Source: Chryseobacterium sp. HSC-36S06 (GTDB lineage: Bacteria; Bacteroidota; Bacteroidia; Flavobacteriales; Weeksellaceae). Taken from it: a stretch of 64,000 nucleotides of DNA. Below the pieces are notes generated by a model. That model made no database searches. It saw nothing but the letters and a program-made list of their open reading frames with translations, and was not told the DNA's origin. The position numbers and the translations under genes were made by a program. Shown here one piece after another: positions 35,409-44,148 of this stretch (positions within the stretch are counted from its first letter, which is position 1; the number at the start of each line of letters is the position of its first letter). The DNA lies in the NCBI RefSeq assembly GCF_024171485.1, contig NZ_JALJZX010000001.1, forward strand, positions 930,001 through 994,000. The letters are read 5' to 3'.

Positions 35409-36080
35409 TGGTTGAAGTGAATCTATTTTCTTCAGTTCACTCAGGTTTTTCCCTAACCTTTTAAGGATAATGCCGTAAACAACGCGGTAGTAAATCCAGA
35501 TCAGGACTATACTCAATATCGTCATGACAATAATTCCTACTAAAAATCCGATTAAAGTGGGGTGTGTAAGATGAATGTTTTGCTGGGATAAAACCGTAAA
35601 GGTAAAAACGGTTAATACCGCCGTGAAAACGATAAGAAGTAGAATATTGGCTAATATGAAAAGATTAACTGTTTTCTTGAACCTGATGATCTGTAGAATA
35701 AGTTTTTTAAGGTTCGATTCTATATTGATTTTCCGGTAATTTTGATAAAAACAAACCACGAAATAAGCAGTAATAACAAGGCTTATGACTTTCAGGATTA
35801 AATAAAGATTGCCGAAACTGGTTTGCAATTCTGTGGAATTCTGCACTCCAAGTCTTGCCAGGATTTTAATAAAACTGTTGGAATCATCACCAAGAAAAGT
35901 GTAGTAAATATTCATACAAAGAATGATCAGGAATTCCGCAATGCTGATCCAAAGGATATACTTAACGTAATTCCGCGACGATTTATTCAACATCGCTTCG
36001 ATTTCTGTGCTGTTATATTTTGGCTGAACTTCCTGCTCCTGCCAGCTTTTCTTGAAATTATCTAAGTCAAATTCAGGCAT
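35406..36080 (-). CDS. Membrane protein downstream of an ECF sigma factor, possible anti-sigma
   Basis: A 224-residue protein. A soluble N-terminus of about 38 residues (FDLDNFKKSWQEQEVQPKYN) is followed by four hydrophobic segments (near residues 40-60, 92-112, 135-158 and 178-200) and a short basic tail. It overlaps the sigma-factor stop by 8 bases, so the two are translated together. The arrangement of a short cytoplasmic segment before membrane helices is what anti-sigma factors show, but no zinc-binding His/Cys motif is visible. The regulatory role is inferred from position only. Confidence 0.72.
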   Translation of the reverse strand: MPEFDLDNFKKSWQEQEVQPKYNSTEIEAMLNKSSRNYVKYILWISIAEFLIILCMNIYYTFLGDDSNSFIKILARLGVQNSTELQTSFGNLYLILKVISLVITAYFVVCFYQNYRKINIESNLKKLILQIIRFKKTVNLFILANILLLIVFTAVLTVFTFTVLSQQNIHLTHPTLIGFLVGIIVMTILSIVLIWIYYRVVYGIILKRLGKNLSELKKIDSLQP

Positions 36081-36567
36081 GTTTTTCCATTAGTTCTTTT
36101 AAGGTTTTCTTCAGTCTGTTCATTTTCACACGTGCGTTTACCTCGGTAATCCCAAGGTTTTCAGAAATATCGCGATACGGCAAATCGTCCAGATACATCA
36201 TCACGATTGCGCGTTCCACGTGGGGAAGCATTTTTACTACTTTATAGAGAAGCGAAATCTGCTGGTGCTTTTCGTCATCATCTTCCAGAAATCCCTTTTG
36301 ATGAAAATCCATAAGTTCATCAGTCTGTGGTGACTTTGTTTTTTTTCTGAAAAGCGTAATGGCGGTATTCAGGGCAACGCGGTACATCCAGGTGGATATT
36401 TTCGACTGTCCTTTGAATGAGTCGTAAGAACGCCAGAGTTGTAACACAATCTCCTGAAAAAGATCCTGTTCATCTTCCAGTGAATTGGTATAAAGCCGCG
36501 AAACCTTGATAATCAACCCTTGGTTATCCTTAATCAGTTTCGAGAATTCCTGTTCCTTAGCGCTCAA
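36073..36567 (-). CDS. ECF RNA polymerase sigma factor
   Basis: A 164-residue sigma-70 family factor. Region 2 spans about residues 10-75 with DEQDLFQEIVLQLWRSYDSFKG and STWMYRVALNTAITLFRK. Region 4 spans about 105-160 with MYLDDLPYRDISENLGITEVNARVKMNRLKKTLKE. The start is TTG at 36567; the upstream frame contains no ATG before the promoter. A TATATTCG element lies 21 bases upstream. It is divergent from lptB, and its partner gene downstream overlaps it. Confidence 0.9.
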   Translation of the reverse strand: MSAKEQEFSKLIKDNQGLIIKVSRLYTNSLEDEQDLFQEIVLQLWRSYDSFKGQSKISTWMYRVALNTAITLFRKKTKSPQTDELMDFHQKGFLEDDDEKHQQISLLYKVVKMLPHVERAIVMMYLDDLPYRDISENLGITEVNARVKMNRLKKTLKELMEKHA

Positions 36568-36587
36568 TTTTTTGCAATTTGAAGTAG

Positions 36588-36595
36588 CGAATATA
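36588..36595 (-). promoter_or_regulatory. -7-like element of the ECF sigma gene
   Basis: Minus-strand TATATTCG, one base from TAnnTTTG, upstream of the TTG start. Confidence 0.35.
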
Positions 36596-36673
36596 AGATT
36601 TTTTCACCTGTATTTTATATCTTATCAACTTCCTTCCTGCAAATCACATTCTGCAACTCTCAATCAAAAATTA

Positions 36674-36681
36674 TATATTTG
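36674..36681 (+). promoter_or_regulatory. -7 promoter element of lptB
   Basis: TATATTTG, only 4 bases before the ATG at 36686. The predicted transcript has essentially no leader. Confidence 0.5.
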
Positions 36682-36685
36682 TTGC

Positions 36686-37747
36686 ATGATTCTACGCGGA
36701 GAAAATTTAATTAAGGAATACGGACCAAAAAAAGTGGTAAAAGGCGTTTCAGTCGAAGTTTCACAAGGCGAAATCGTTGGACTCCTTGGTCCCAATGGTG
36801 CCGGAAAAACCACCTCCTTTTACATGATTGTAGGATTGGTGAAACCCACGTCCGGAAAAATTTTCCTCGATGATAAAGAAATTACAAATGATGCCATGTA
36901 CCGCCGCGCACAGAAGGGCATTGGTTATCTCGCTCAGGAAGCGTCTGTTTTCCGTAAACTGTCCGTTGAAGATAATATTCTCGGTGTTCTGCAGCTCACC
37001 AAACTTTCTAAACGCGAGCAGCAGATGAAATGTGATGAACTGATTGAAGAATTTTCGCTGCAGCATGTCCGAAAGAACCGCGGCGATCTGCTTTCCGGAG
37101 GTGAAAGACGCCGGACCGAAATAGCAAGATGTCTCGCCACAAGCCCAAATTTTATTTTATTGGATGAACCTTTTGCCGGAGTTGACCCGATTGCGGTTGA
37201 GGATATCCAGAAAATCGTGCGCAGTCTTGTTGATAAAAATATCGGGATTCTCATTACCGATCACAATGTTCAGCAGACTTTAGCGATTACCCATAAAACC
37301 TATATTATGTTCGAAGGCCGGATTCTGAAGGAAGGCCTGCCGCATGATTTGGCGAACGACCCTATGGTTCGGGAAGCTTATCTTGGAGAAAATTTTGTGT
37401 ATCAGGATATTCTCAACAAGCCGAAGAAAAAATCTTTTGTCTATAATATCTGGGCCGGAAATTTCGATTCCAAGCAGCTGCTTCAGGAGTTTGTGGATGA
37501 TCATTTTCAGGGTGTCGACAATTTGCGTTTGATGTATGGATTTGAAGATATCAGTTTTGCATCGCTTTCAAATTCAGAAATTGAGTACATTTTTAATGAA
37601 GTCGTAGATAAAAATGCTAATAATTCATTTCTTTTTCAGAAAAAACATATCGGCGAAACCTACAGTAAAGACCAGGCTGAAACTGACGCCAAAGCACTCA
37701 GTAAACCCGAACTGCATTATTTAACAACATACGCTTACGAAGGGTAA
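36686..37747 (+). CDS. lptB: LPS export ABC transporter ATP-binding protein with C-terminal extension
   Basis: 353 residues from the ATG at 36686; a longer frame from 36506 crosses the promoter. Residues 1-238 are a normal LptB: Walker A GPNGAGKTTS (35-44), Q-loop LAQEASVFRKL, signature LSGGERRRTE (136-145), Walker B FILLDEP (156-162) and the switch His193. LptB drives lipopolysaccharide extraction by LptFG. After LGENF the chain continues for about 110 residues (residues 243-353) with no motif I recognise. This tail is polar and aromatic, not a membrane segment. The usual length is about 240 residues. The next gene is an MsbA-like exporter 45 bases away, fitting an envelope-lipid locus. Confidence 0.9.
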   Translation: MILRGENLIKEYGPKKVVKGVSVEVSQGEIVGLLGPNGAGKTTSFYMIVGLVKPTSGKIFLDDKEITNDAMYRRAQKGIGYLAQEASVFRKLSVEDNILGVLQLTKLSKREQQMKCDELIEEFSLQHVRKNRGDLLSGGERRRTEIARCLATSPNFILLDEPFAGVDPIAVEDIQKIVRSLVDKNIGILITDHNVQQTLAITHKTYIMFEGRILKEGLPHDLANDPMVREAYLGENFVYQDILNKPKKKSFVYNIWAGNFDSKQLLQEFVDDHFQGVDNLRLMYGFEDISFASLSNSEIEYIFNEVVDKNANNSFLFQKKHIGETYSKDQAETDAKALSKPELHYLTTYAYEG

Positions 37748-37792
37748 AGAGCGCACGGTTTTTGTATTCTGAGCCGTCCTAGCCTGAATTTT

Positions 37793-39601
37793 ATGCCAAA
37801 ACCATTCACAAGAAGCATTACGCTTTATCACATTTACCGCCAATTGGTTCCATTTATTAAACCGTACCGTTTAATGATTTATGGGACGTTGTTTCTTACC
37901 TTTCTGGGCGCATTAATGGCGCAGGTAAATCCGCTCGTGCTGAAATATACGGTTGATGAGGTTACTGAACTCACCAAACTGCCCGATCCCATGGAAGAAG
38001 GAATTCATATTCTGGTTGTTATTTCAGCAATACTTTTAGGTAAGGAATTACTCAATATATTCATTCAGTTTGGACAGAAATTTTACGGCGAAAAAATCCG
38101 TATCAGCACCAGTTCGGTTCTAGCGCAATCGGTGATTGATAAAATTCTACTCTATAAAGTCGCCTATTTTAATGACGAAAACCATGAATCGGGTAAACTT
38201 CAGATCCGGATTGACCGTGGCATAGAGAGTTTAACCAAGTTAGTGCAGAATTTTTTCATCGATATTCTGCCGCTGTTTTCCAATGCCATTATCGCCCTGA
38301 TTATTATGTATATGCAAAACATGTACGTGGGTCTGGTTTCTACGATTGTAGTTCCTATCTATTTTTATGTCAGTTCTCTGCAGGCGAAGAAACTTTCCGG
38401 CGTAAGGAGAACTTTAAGAAATCAAAGAGAACAGAAAACATCGGGACTTTTAAATTTAATCAACTCCATTATGGTGATTAAAAGTTTTGTACGCGAGAAG
38501 TTTGAAGGCAAGAAACAGTACGATTTGCAGATGCAGTTGATGGAAAGTCAGTTATTTACGCGGAGGACCAATTTTATTTACGACGGACTGAAGACCTTTA
38601 TCGAACAGTTTGGCGTTGTGCTCATCATCCTTTTAACCGTTTATCTTGTTTTGGACCAGCAAATGACCATTGGTGCGATCATGCTCCATATTTTGCTTTT
38701 CAATAATGTTTCTGCGCCGATACGACAGCTGCACCGGATTTATGATGATATGAATGACGCGATGATTTATGCAGAAGGATTTTTTGATATTTTGAATGCA
38801 GATGCCGAGACCGAACCGAACGGAAGCTTTGTTGAAGAAAATATAAAAGGAACCTTCGAACTCAGAAACGTAGATTTTTCTTATCCCAACGGAACAAAAG
38901 CGCTCAACAATGTTTCAATGCTCATCGAAAACGGGAAAACTACAGCTTTGGTAGGTTTAAGCGGTGCCGGAAAATCAACGGTGATCAATCTTTTGTGCAA
39001 ATTTTATTTACCCACTTCCGGGCAGATTCTGCTGGATGATGTTAATCTGAATGACTTTGAAAATACGGCACTTCGCGATGATATTGGATTGGTACTGCAG
39101 AAAAACCACATTTTTCAGGGAAGTATTGAAGACAATATCCGCTACGGTAACATGAATGCTACTTTTGAAGAAATTGAAGCTGCCGCGAAAAAAGCTTATC
39201 TTCACGACCAGATTATCGATTTGCCCCAGAAATATCAGCATGATGCTACACAGCTTTCCGGAGGACAGCAACAGAGAATCGCAATTGCAAGGCTGTTCCT
39301 AAAAGATCCGCCTATTATTTTTCTAGATGAACCTACCGCCAGTTTAGATGCCATCGCGACTGAACAAATTAAAAACTCACTTGATGCGATTAAAGAGGGA
39401 AGAACGGTAATCATCATTTCGCACTCGCTGTCGCAGATTTTAGATTCAGATAAAATTTATGTGATGAAGAAAGGCGAAGTGGCAGAAAGCGGGAGCCACG
39501 ATGAACTCATCAGCATGAACGGGACTTACCGTGAAATTTTTGATGCGTCTGCCCGAAGCCTTAATCTCGATAAACTCATGAGTTCTTACCGTGAAAATTA
39601 A
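37793..39601 (+). CDS. MsbA-like ABC exporter (fused membrane and ATPase domains)
   Basis: A 602-residue half-transporter. The N-terminal six-helix domain runs from about residue 30 to 320 (MIYGTLFLTFLGALMAQ, SNAIIALIIMYMQNMYVG, FGVVLIILLTVYLVL). The ABC domain begins near residue 350 with GLSGAGKSTVINLLC (Walker A), TQLSGGQQQRIAIARLF (signature) and IIFLDEPTASLD (Walker B). Family members export lipid A, lipids or drugs as homodimers. Being just downstream of lptB makes a lipid-flipping role attractive but unproved. The following lipoprotein gene begins 28 bases after its stop. Confidence 0.92.
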   Translation: MPKPFTRSITLYHIYRQLVPFIKPYRLMIYGTLFLTFLGALMAQVNPLVLKYTVDEVTELTKLPDPMEEGIHILVVISAILLGKELLNIFIQFGQKFYGEKIRISTSSVLAQSVIDKILLYKVAYFNDENHESGKLQIRIDRGIESLTKLVQNFFIDILPLFSNAIIALIIMYMQNMYVGLVSTIVVPIYFYVSSLQAKKLSGVRRTLRNQREQKTSGLLNLINSIMVIKSFVREKFEGKKQYDLQMQLMESQLFTRRTNFIYDGLKTFIEQFGVVLIILLTVYLVLDQQMTIGAIMLHILLFNNVSAPIRQLHRIYDDMNDAMIYAEGFFDILNADAETEPNGSFVEENIKGTFELRNVDFSYPNGTKALNNVSMLIENGKTTALVGLSGAGKSTVINLLCKFYLPTSGQILLDDVNLNDFENTALRDDIGLVLQKNHIFQGSIEDNIRYGNMNATFEEIEAAAKKAYLHDQIIDLPQKYQHDATQLSGGQQQRIAIARLFLKDPPIIFLDEPTASLDAIATEQIKNSLDAIKEGRTVIIISHSLSQILDSDKIYVMKKGEVAESGSHDELISMNGTYREIFDASARSLNLDKLMSSYREN

Positions 39602-39629
39602 CCTTAAATTAAATAGATATAAAATAAAA

Positions 39630-40205
39630 ATGAAAAAGATAGCTTTAGGAATTATTATTTCCGCAACATTATTAAACTGCAGTAAAATTGAAGAAACGGT
39701 AAACCAGACCGTAACTTCTGCGAAAGAAAAAGCGCAGCAGAAAACCAGTGAACTTGTTCAGGAAACGGTAAACGAGCAGCTCACCAAATTAGTGAACGCC
39801 GAAACCGTAACATTCAGTTCTGTTTTCCCCAATGAGAGCAATTTGGTTCTGGAAAATGAAGTAGGGAAGAAGGTTGCATTTCCGAATGGGACTCCCTTTT
39901 ACGTCTTTAAATATAAAGTGTCGGATAAAGACCTCTTGCTGAAAACATTGGTGGAGCAGCCTACAAGCGATGAAGCACAATCGACTAAGGAATTTCAGAA
40001 AGTTGACGGCGCATCAATCGTAGAGAAAATGACTTTTTTTGAGAAATTTCTGCCTTCAAATACATTTGATATGAGTTTTCTGGATGATATTAAAAATGAC
40101 AAAAGCATCGAATATTACAAAGTAAAACGCTTCCCTAACGCAAGTACAGTAATTTATAATCCGAAAACGCAGATGGTTTATCAGTTTGTGGAAGTAAAAA
40201 AATAA
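39630..40205 (+). CDS. Putative lipoprotein of unknown function
   Basis: 191 residues from the ATG at 39630, chosen because it starts a signal peptide (MKKIALGIIISATLLNCSK) with a lipobox before Cys17; a start at 39591 would overlap the exporter. The mature N-terminus is helical and charged (EKAQQKTSELVQETVNEQL). The rest has no motif I recognise. Probably on the inner face of the outer membrane. It sits between the exporter and an HD hydrolase in a same-strand run. Confidence 0.72.
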   Translation: MKKIALGIIISATLLNCSKIEETVNQTVTSAKEKAQQKTSELVQETVNEQLTKLVNAETVTFSSVFPNESNLVLENEVGKKVAFPNGTPFYVFKYKVSDKDLLLKTLVEQPTSDEAQSTKEFQKVDGASIVEKMTFFEKFLPSNTFDMSFLDDIKNDKSIEYYKVKRFPNASTVIYNPKTQMVYQFVEVKK

Positions 40206-40211
40206 TTTCCG

Positions 40212-40862
40212 GTGGTGAATACTGTTTTAATTGAACGCACTGTTGATTTTGTTAAAGAAAAACTTCACGGTGCCGAAGCCGGCCACGATTGGTTCCACAT
40301 CGAACGCGTTTGGAAACTCTCAAAAAAAATCGCCGAAACTGAAAAATGCAATCTGGAAGTGGTGGAACTTTCTGCATTGCTCCATGACATTGCAGATCCC
40401 AAATTTCACGATGGCGACGAAGCTTTAGCATTAAAAATTTCCCGGGAATTTCTGGAAAGCGAAAATGTATCAGAAGAAATTATCGGCCAGGTTTTATTCA
40501 TCATCAAAAACATTTCCTTTAAAAACAGAGGTGAAGTTCCTGAAAATCTAATGCTGGAACTGAAAATTGTGCAGGATGCTGACCGTATTGATGCGATTGG
40601 TGCAATCGGAATCGCCCGCACTTTTAACTTCGGAGGTTTCAAAAATAATCTGATGTATCATCCCGACATTCGTCCAAAACTGAACATGTCGAAAGAGGAA
40701 TACAAGAAAAATGAGGGAACAACCATCAATCATTTTTACGAAAAGCTGCTGTTGCTGAAAGATTTAATGAACACTGAAAAAGGTAAAGAGATTGCAGCTG
40801 AGAGGCACGACTTCATGCTGAAATTTCTTGATGAGTTCTACAGCGAATGGAATGTTGATTAA
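40212..40862 (+). CDS. HD-domain phosphohydrolase (YedJ-like)
   Basis: A 216-residue HD-superfamily protein from a GTG start at 40212, 6 bases after the lipoprotein stop. The metal-site residues are visible: the His in AGHDWFHIERVWKL, the paired His-Asp in ALLHDIADPKF and a later Asp in VQDADRIDAIGAIGIART. The pattern HDxxHxxRVW and IGIARTFxxGG fits the YedJ/YpgQ group of nucleotide- or phosphate-ester hydrolases. The substrate is unknown. Cytoplasmic. Confidence 0.88.
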   Translation: MVNTVLIERTVDFVKEKLHGAEAGHDWFHIERVWKLSKKIAETEKCNLEVVELSALLHDIADPKFHDGDEALALKISREFLESENVSEEIIGQVLFIIKNISFKNRGEVPENLMLELKIVQDADRIDAIGAIGIARTFNFGGFKNNLMYHPDIRPKLNMSKEEYKKNEGTTINHFYEKLLLLKDLMNTEKGKEIAAERHDFMLKFLDEFYSEWNVD

Positions 40863-40930
40863 TCTGCGCCTATTTCTTATATCTTATTTCGGGTGAAATT
40901 TAGACTTCGGATTTTTCTTTATCTTTACAC

Positions 40931-41554
40931 ATGTTTTATCTGTTTTTTCTTTTGTTTATTGCGCTTTCCGCAGGTTTATTCTCTACGGTTTTCAAAACGG
41001 GGAGTTTTAAAACCTGGGCCAGAATCTTCAGGGTTTTTGTGGTCGTGATTGCGACGGCGGTTTTCGCCTATTATTTTACCACCAAAAGTCTTACGAAATT
41101 CCGTCAGGATTCTTTAACTGTGCAGATGATTAACAAACTGCCTTTTCCTCTGGATTTTTATATTATTAAAGTGAACAGAGAAAAAGATGCTGCCGATATT
41201 TACGAAACCGGTCATGTTGGTAGTATCCGGAGTAATTTTTACAGAATCGAGTACCTTGATATGAGTAATTCTGACGAGTTTTGGATCGCCGGATTCATGG
41301 GCAGAAAAAATATGGTTTATTTCTCCCAACATTCTGTCCCCAACAAGAATGAAGACCAGATTATCGAAATCCAGAACTACATTAACCAAAGCCAGAAACT
41401 CTCGGAAATCGCTGAAAAGCAGATCGAAGTTTTGAAATTTGAGAATATGAAAACTGCGATCTGGATAACATTAGATATTCTTCTTCTCTTTCTGAATATT
41501 GCGCTGCTGTTTAAGAAATCAAACAAAAAAATCCCGAAACTTTCCGGGATTTAG
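40931..41554 (+). CDS. Membrane protein of unknown function
   Basis: A 207-residue protein with membrane helices at about residues 1-20 and 34-50, a periplasmic stretch of about 120 residues, and a third helix near residue 178 (AIWITLDILLLFLNIALLF). I do not recognise a family. A near-consensus TATCTTTA lies 3 bases before the ATG, so the message may lack a leader. The final codons fall in a hairpin that acts as the terminator of the convergent efflux operon. Confidence 0.7.
   Translation: MFYLFFLLFIALSAGLFSTVFKTGSFKTWARIFRVFVVVIATAVFAYYFTTKSLTKFRQDSLTVQMINKLPFPLDFYIIKVNREKDAADIYETGHVGSIRSNFYRIEYLDMSNSDEFWIAGFMGRKNMVYFSQHSVPNKNEDQIIEIQNYINQSQKLSEIAEKQIEVLKFENMKTAIWITLDILLLFLNIALLFKKSNKKIPKLSGI
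41529..41552 (-). terminator. Terminator of the minus-strand efflux operon, inside the end of the convergent gene
   Basis: 8-bp stem AAATCCCG/CGGGATTT with an 8-base loop. On the minus strand it is followed by a run of T (TTTTTGTTT); on the plus strand no T run follows. It overlaps the last codons and stop of the gene ending at 41554. Confidence 0.7.
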
Positions 41555-41572
41555 TATCATTTTCAAAGAGAA

Positions 41573-42769
41573 TTATTTTTCTTTTTGTGCCTTCAGTGCT
41601 TCTTTGTCTTTATCCGAAGGATTCCACACTTTCACTTCAGAATCTTTTGTGATTCCGGATAGGATCTGAACATTTATTCCGTCGCTGGCACCCAGTTTTA
41701 CTTTTACTTTTTTGAATTTTCCGTCAGGCTGTTTCACTTCTACAAACGGGCTGTCGTTTCCGTTTACTTTTTCGTACTGAATTAAAGCTTCATCCAGAAG
41801 CAATGCATTTTTCTGTGAACTGAGGATGATCTCTCCATTGGCAGAAAAACCAGCTCTGATATATTCGTTCGTTTTGTTGAAAACATCGCCTTCAATGGGG
41901 AATTTTATAGTTCCGTTTTCATCTTTACCTTTTGGTGCAATCATCGTAACCCGTCCCGGGAAAGTCTTATTCTGTAAAGCGCCGATCACCACGTTCATTT
42001 CCATGCCTTCTTTCAGTTTTCCGGCCTGCGCTTCATCAATCGTTCCCTGAAATATCAGTGAATTCAAATCCGCAATAGAAGCAATTGTAGTTCCTGCATT
42101 AAAGGAGTTGGCTTCAATTACCTGACTTCCTACTTTCACCGGAACTTCAAGAACGGTTCCGTTGGCTTTCGAACGGATTTGCGTGGTGGCTAAACCTGCA
42201 AGTTCCGGAGTTGCGCCAGTTTTGGCGATCTGAAGATTTTTTTGTGCGGTCTGCAGTTGCTGTTGCGCATTTCGGAGTTGCTGCTGTGTAGACTGAAGCT
42301 GCTGTTGGGCAGAAATATATTCCTGTTTAGAGATCACACCCTGCGCGTAAAGCCTTTGCTGCATTGCGTATTGTTGCTGCTGATTGTTTACGTTAGCTCT
42401 CGCATTGCTGATCTGCAGGTTTGCGTTATTGATTTCCTGCTGGGCTGCGTTTACGTTCTGTACGCTCGGCACGATGCGCAAAGTAGCAATAAGCTGTCCT
42501 GCGGTAACTTTGTCACCTTCATCGACCATGATTTTATCGATAATTCCCGACATGTTCGGTTTGATTTCGATTTCTTCGCGTGGCACAATGTCTCCGGTCG
42601 CCATCACTTTATCGTCCATATTCTGGACCATCGGTTTTTTGGTGAGGAATGTTTCGCTCTCTTTGCTGTTTGATTTGACGAGATAACTAATTCCCGAGAT
42701 TAAAGCAACGGCTAAAATCAGTCCCAAAAAGATGTAAATTCCTTTTTTTAAAGTGAACTTCTTTTTCAT
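41573..42769 (-). CDS. Periplasmic adaptor (membrane fusion) protein, MacA-like
   Basis: A 398-residue adaptor. One N-terminal membrane helix (GIYIFLGLILAVALISGISYL) is followed by a lipoyl half (ATGDIVPREEIEIKPNMSGII), a Gln-rich coiled-coil hairpin at about residues 105-185, the second lipoyl half and beta-barrel domains. It would connect the two MacB-like permeases to an outer-membrane TolC-like channel, which is not in the window. Protein order at the locus is ATPase, permease, permease, adaptor, all on the minus strand. Confidence 0.9.
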   Translation of the reverse strand: MKKKFTLKKGIYIFLGLILAVALISGISYLVKSNSKESETFLTKKPMVQNMDDKVMATGDIVPREEIEIKPNMSGIIDKIMVDEGDKVTAGQLIATLRIVPSVQNVNAAQQEINNANLQISNARANVNNQQQQYAMQQRLYAQGVISKQEYISAQQQLQSTQQQLRNAQQQLQTAQKNLQIAKTGATPELAGLATTQIRSKANGTVLEVPVKVGSQVIEANSFNAGTTIASIADLNSLIFQGTIDEAQAGKLKEGMEMNVVIGALQNKTFPGRVTMIAPKGKDENGTIKFPIEGDVFNKTNEYIRAGFSANGEIILSSQKNALLLDEALIQYEKVNGNDSPFVEVKQPDGKFKKVKVKLGASDGINVQILSGITKDSEVKVWNPSDKDKEALKAQKEK

Positions 42770-42824
42770 ATTGTAAGTTTATTTTTTAATATTTTCTGGT
42801 TTGAATTTTTCTTTATAAGTAGAA

Positions 42825-44093
42825 TTATTCTGATCGCAGGGCTTCAATAGGTCGGATTCTCACCGCCCGCTGCGCCGGAATCATTCCGATAATCAACCCC
42901 AGAATTACCATTACGGCCATTGCGGCAAAAACTTCAAGATAATTTACCGTCGGATTATAAAACGGAAACTTATCCTGGTCTTTGGTTAAAATATTGAGAA
43001 TCATCAGCAGGAAAATTCCTAAGATAAATCCTAAAATCCCCGATACCAAAGTAATTACAACACTTTCCAATAAAATCTGGTTTCTTACTTCGGCGGGTTT
43101 CGCTCCTAATGCTCTACGGATTCCGATTTCCTTGGTTCTTTCGGTTACGGTAATCAGTAGAATATTGGAAATCGCGATAACACCTGCAAGAATTGTTAAT
43201 GTTCCTACAATGATGGTTAAAAGCTGCATTCCGGTGAGGAATCCTGTAAGTTTCTTGAATTCCTTACCAAGATTGAAACTTCCGAACGCATTGGTGTCTT
43301 CCGGTGACACATTGTATTTCTGCTTGAGTTCTGTTTTCACTTTTTCTTCCACTAAACTTAAATCTGCATCGGGTTTGCTGACGATAGCGAAGAAACCTAC
43401 TTTATCACCGTCGTTATACATTTTGGTGAATGTGGAAAGCGGAATGTAGGCAGACTGGTCATTTTCTGGCCCGCCACCTTTCTGCGCGCGGAAAACGCCA
43501 ATTACATGAAAGAAAATTCCTTTTACGTTAACCGATTTTCCAAGCGGGTTTTCGTTCTTTTTCGCATCAAAGAAATTCTTGTAAATTTCTTCGCCAATTA
43601 CGATCACATTTTTACTTCCGGTTACATCGGCATCGTTTATATATCTGCCGTAGATAAGTTTTTTCTGAGAGATTTTATTACCAATCGGGTAGTCTCCGGT
43701 TAACGTATAAGTGGCTTTTTTTCCGTTCCGTGAAAAACTTTCACCCGGACTGCCGAAATTACCGCGTGAATTTTGCGGCGATATATAATCTATTTCCGAA
43801 ATCTTGCGCGGGAGCAATTCCATATCACTCAGGTGAAGATTCATTTTCCGGCCTTTTGCAAATCCATCATAAGGAATAGTAGTGTTTTGGGCCCAAAGAA
43901 AAATTGAATTGGTCGCAAAACCTGAAAATATTTTATCGAAACCATTTTCCATTCCTTTTGCTGCGCCAAGGAGAGCAACAAACAGGAACATTCCCCAACC
44001 TACGCCAATCATGGTAAGAAAGGTTCGCAACTTATTATTCCGCAGGGAATGATAAATCTCTTGCCAGGTGTCTATTTTGAAGATGATATTCAT
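42825..44093 (-). CDS. MacB-like ABC transporter permease 2
   Basis: A 422-residue permease with MacB topology: one N-terminal helix (TFLTMIGVGWGMFLFVALLGA), a long periplasmic MacB_PCD domain of about 220 residues, and three C-terminal FtsX helices (LLTIIVGTLTILAGVIAI, VITLVSGILGFILGIFLLMI, AAMAVMVILGLIIGMI). TERTKEIGIRRALGA is the conserved coupling-loop signature. It is related to the preceding permease but not a recent duplicate, since identity is confined to the C-terminal signatures. The two could form a heterodimer. Confidence 0.92.
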   Translation of the reverse strand: MNIIFKIDTWQEIYHSLRNNKLRTFLTMIGVGWGMFLFVALLGAAKGMENGFDKIFSGFATNSIFLWAQNTTIPYDGFAKGRKMNLHLSDMELLPRKISEIDYISPQNSRGNFGSPGESFSRNGKKATYTLTGDYPIGNKISQKKLIYGRYINDADVTGSKNVIVIGEEIYKNFFDAKKNENPLGKSVNVKGIFFHVIGVFRAQKGGGPENDQSAYIPLSTFTKMYNDGDKVGFFAIVSKPDADLSLVEEKVKTELKQKYNVSPEDTNAFGSFNLGKEFKKLTGFLTGMQLLTIIVGTLTILAGVIAISNILLITVTERTKEIGIRRALGAKPAEVRNQILLESVVITLVSGILGFILGIFLLMILNILTKDQDKFPFYNPTVNYLEVFAAMAVMVILGLIIGMIPAQRAVRIRPIEALRSE

Positions 44094-44148
44094 TTTGTTT
44101 GCCAGTTGATCGTTTTCAGATATCTACGTATTAATTTATGTTTGAGTA

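Noticed and set aside
36506-36685. 60-residue upstream extension of lptB
   Set aside because: It runs through the promoter and across the divergent sigma gene; the family begins at MxLRGENL.
42242-42673. A Leu-rich frame of 143 codons on the plus strand within the adaptor gene
   Set aside because: Complement of the Gln-rich coiled coil of the MacA-like protein; no start context or homology.
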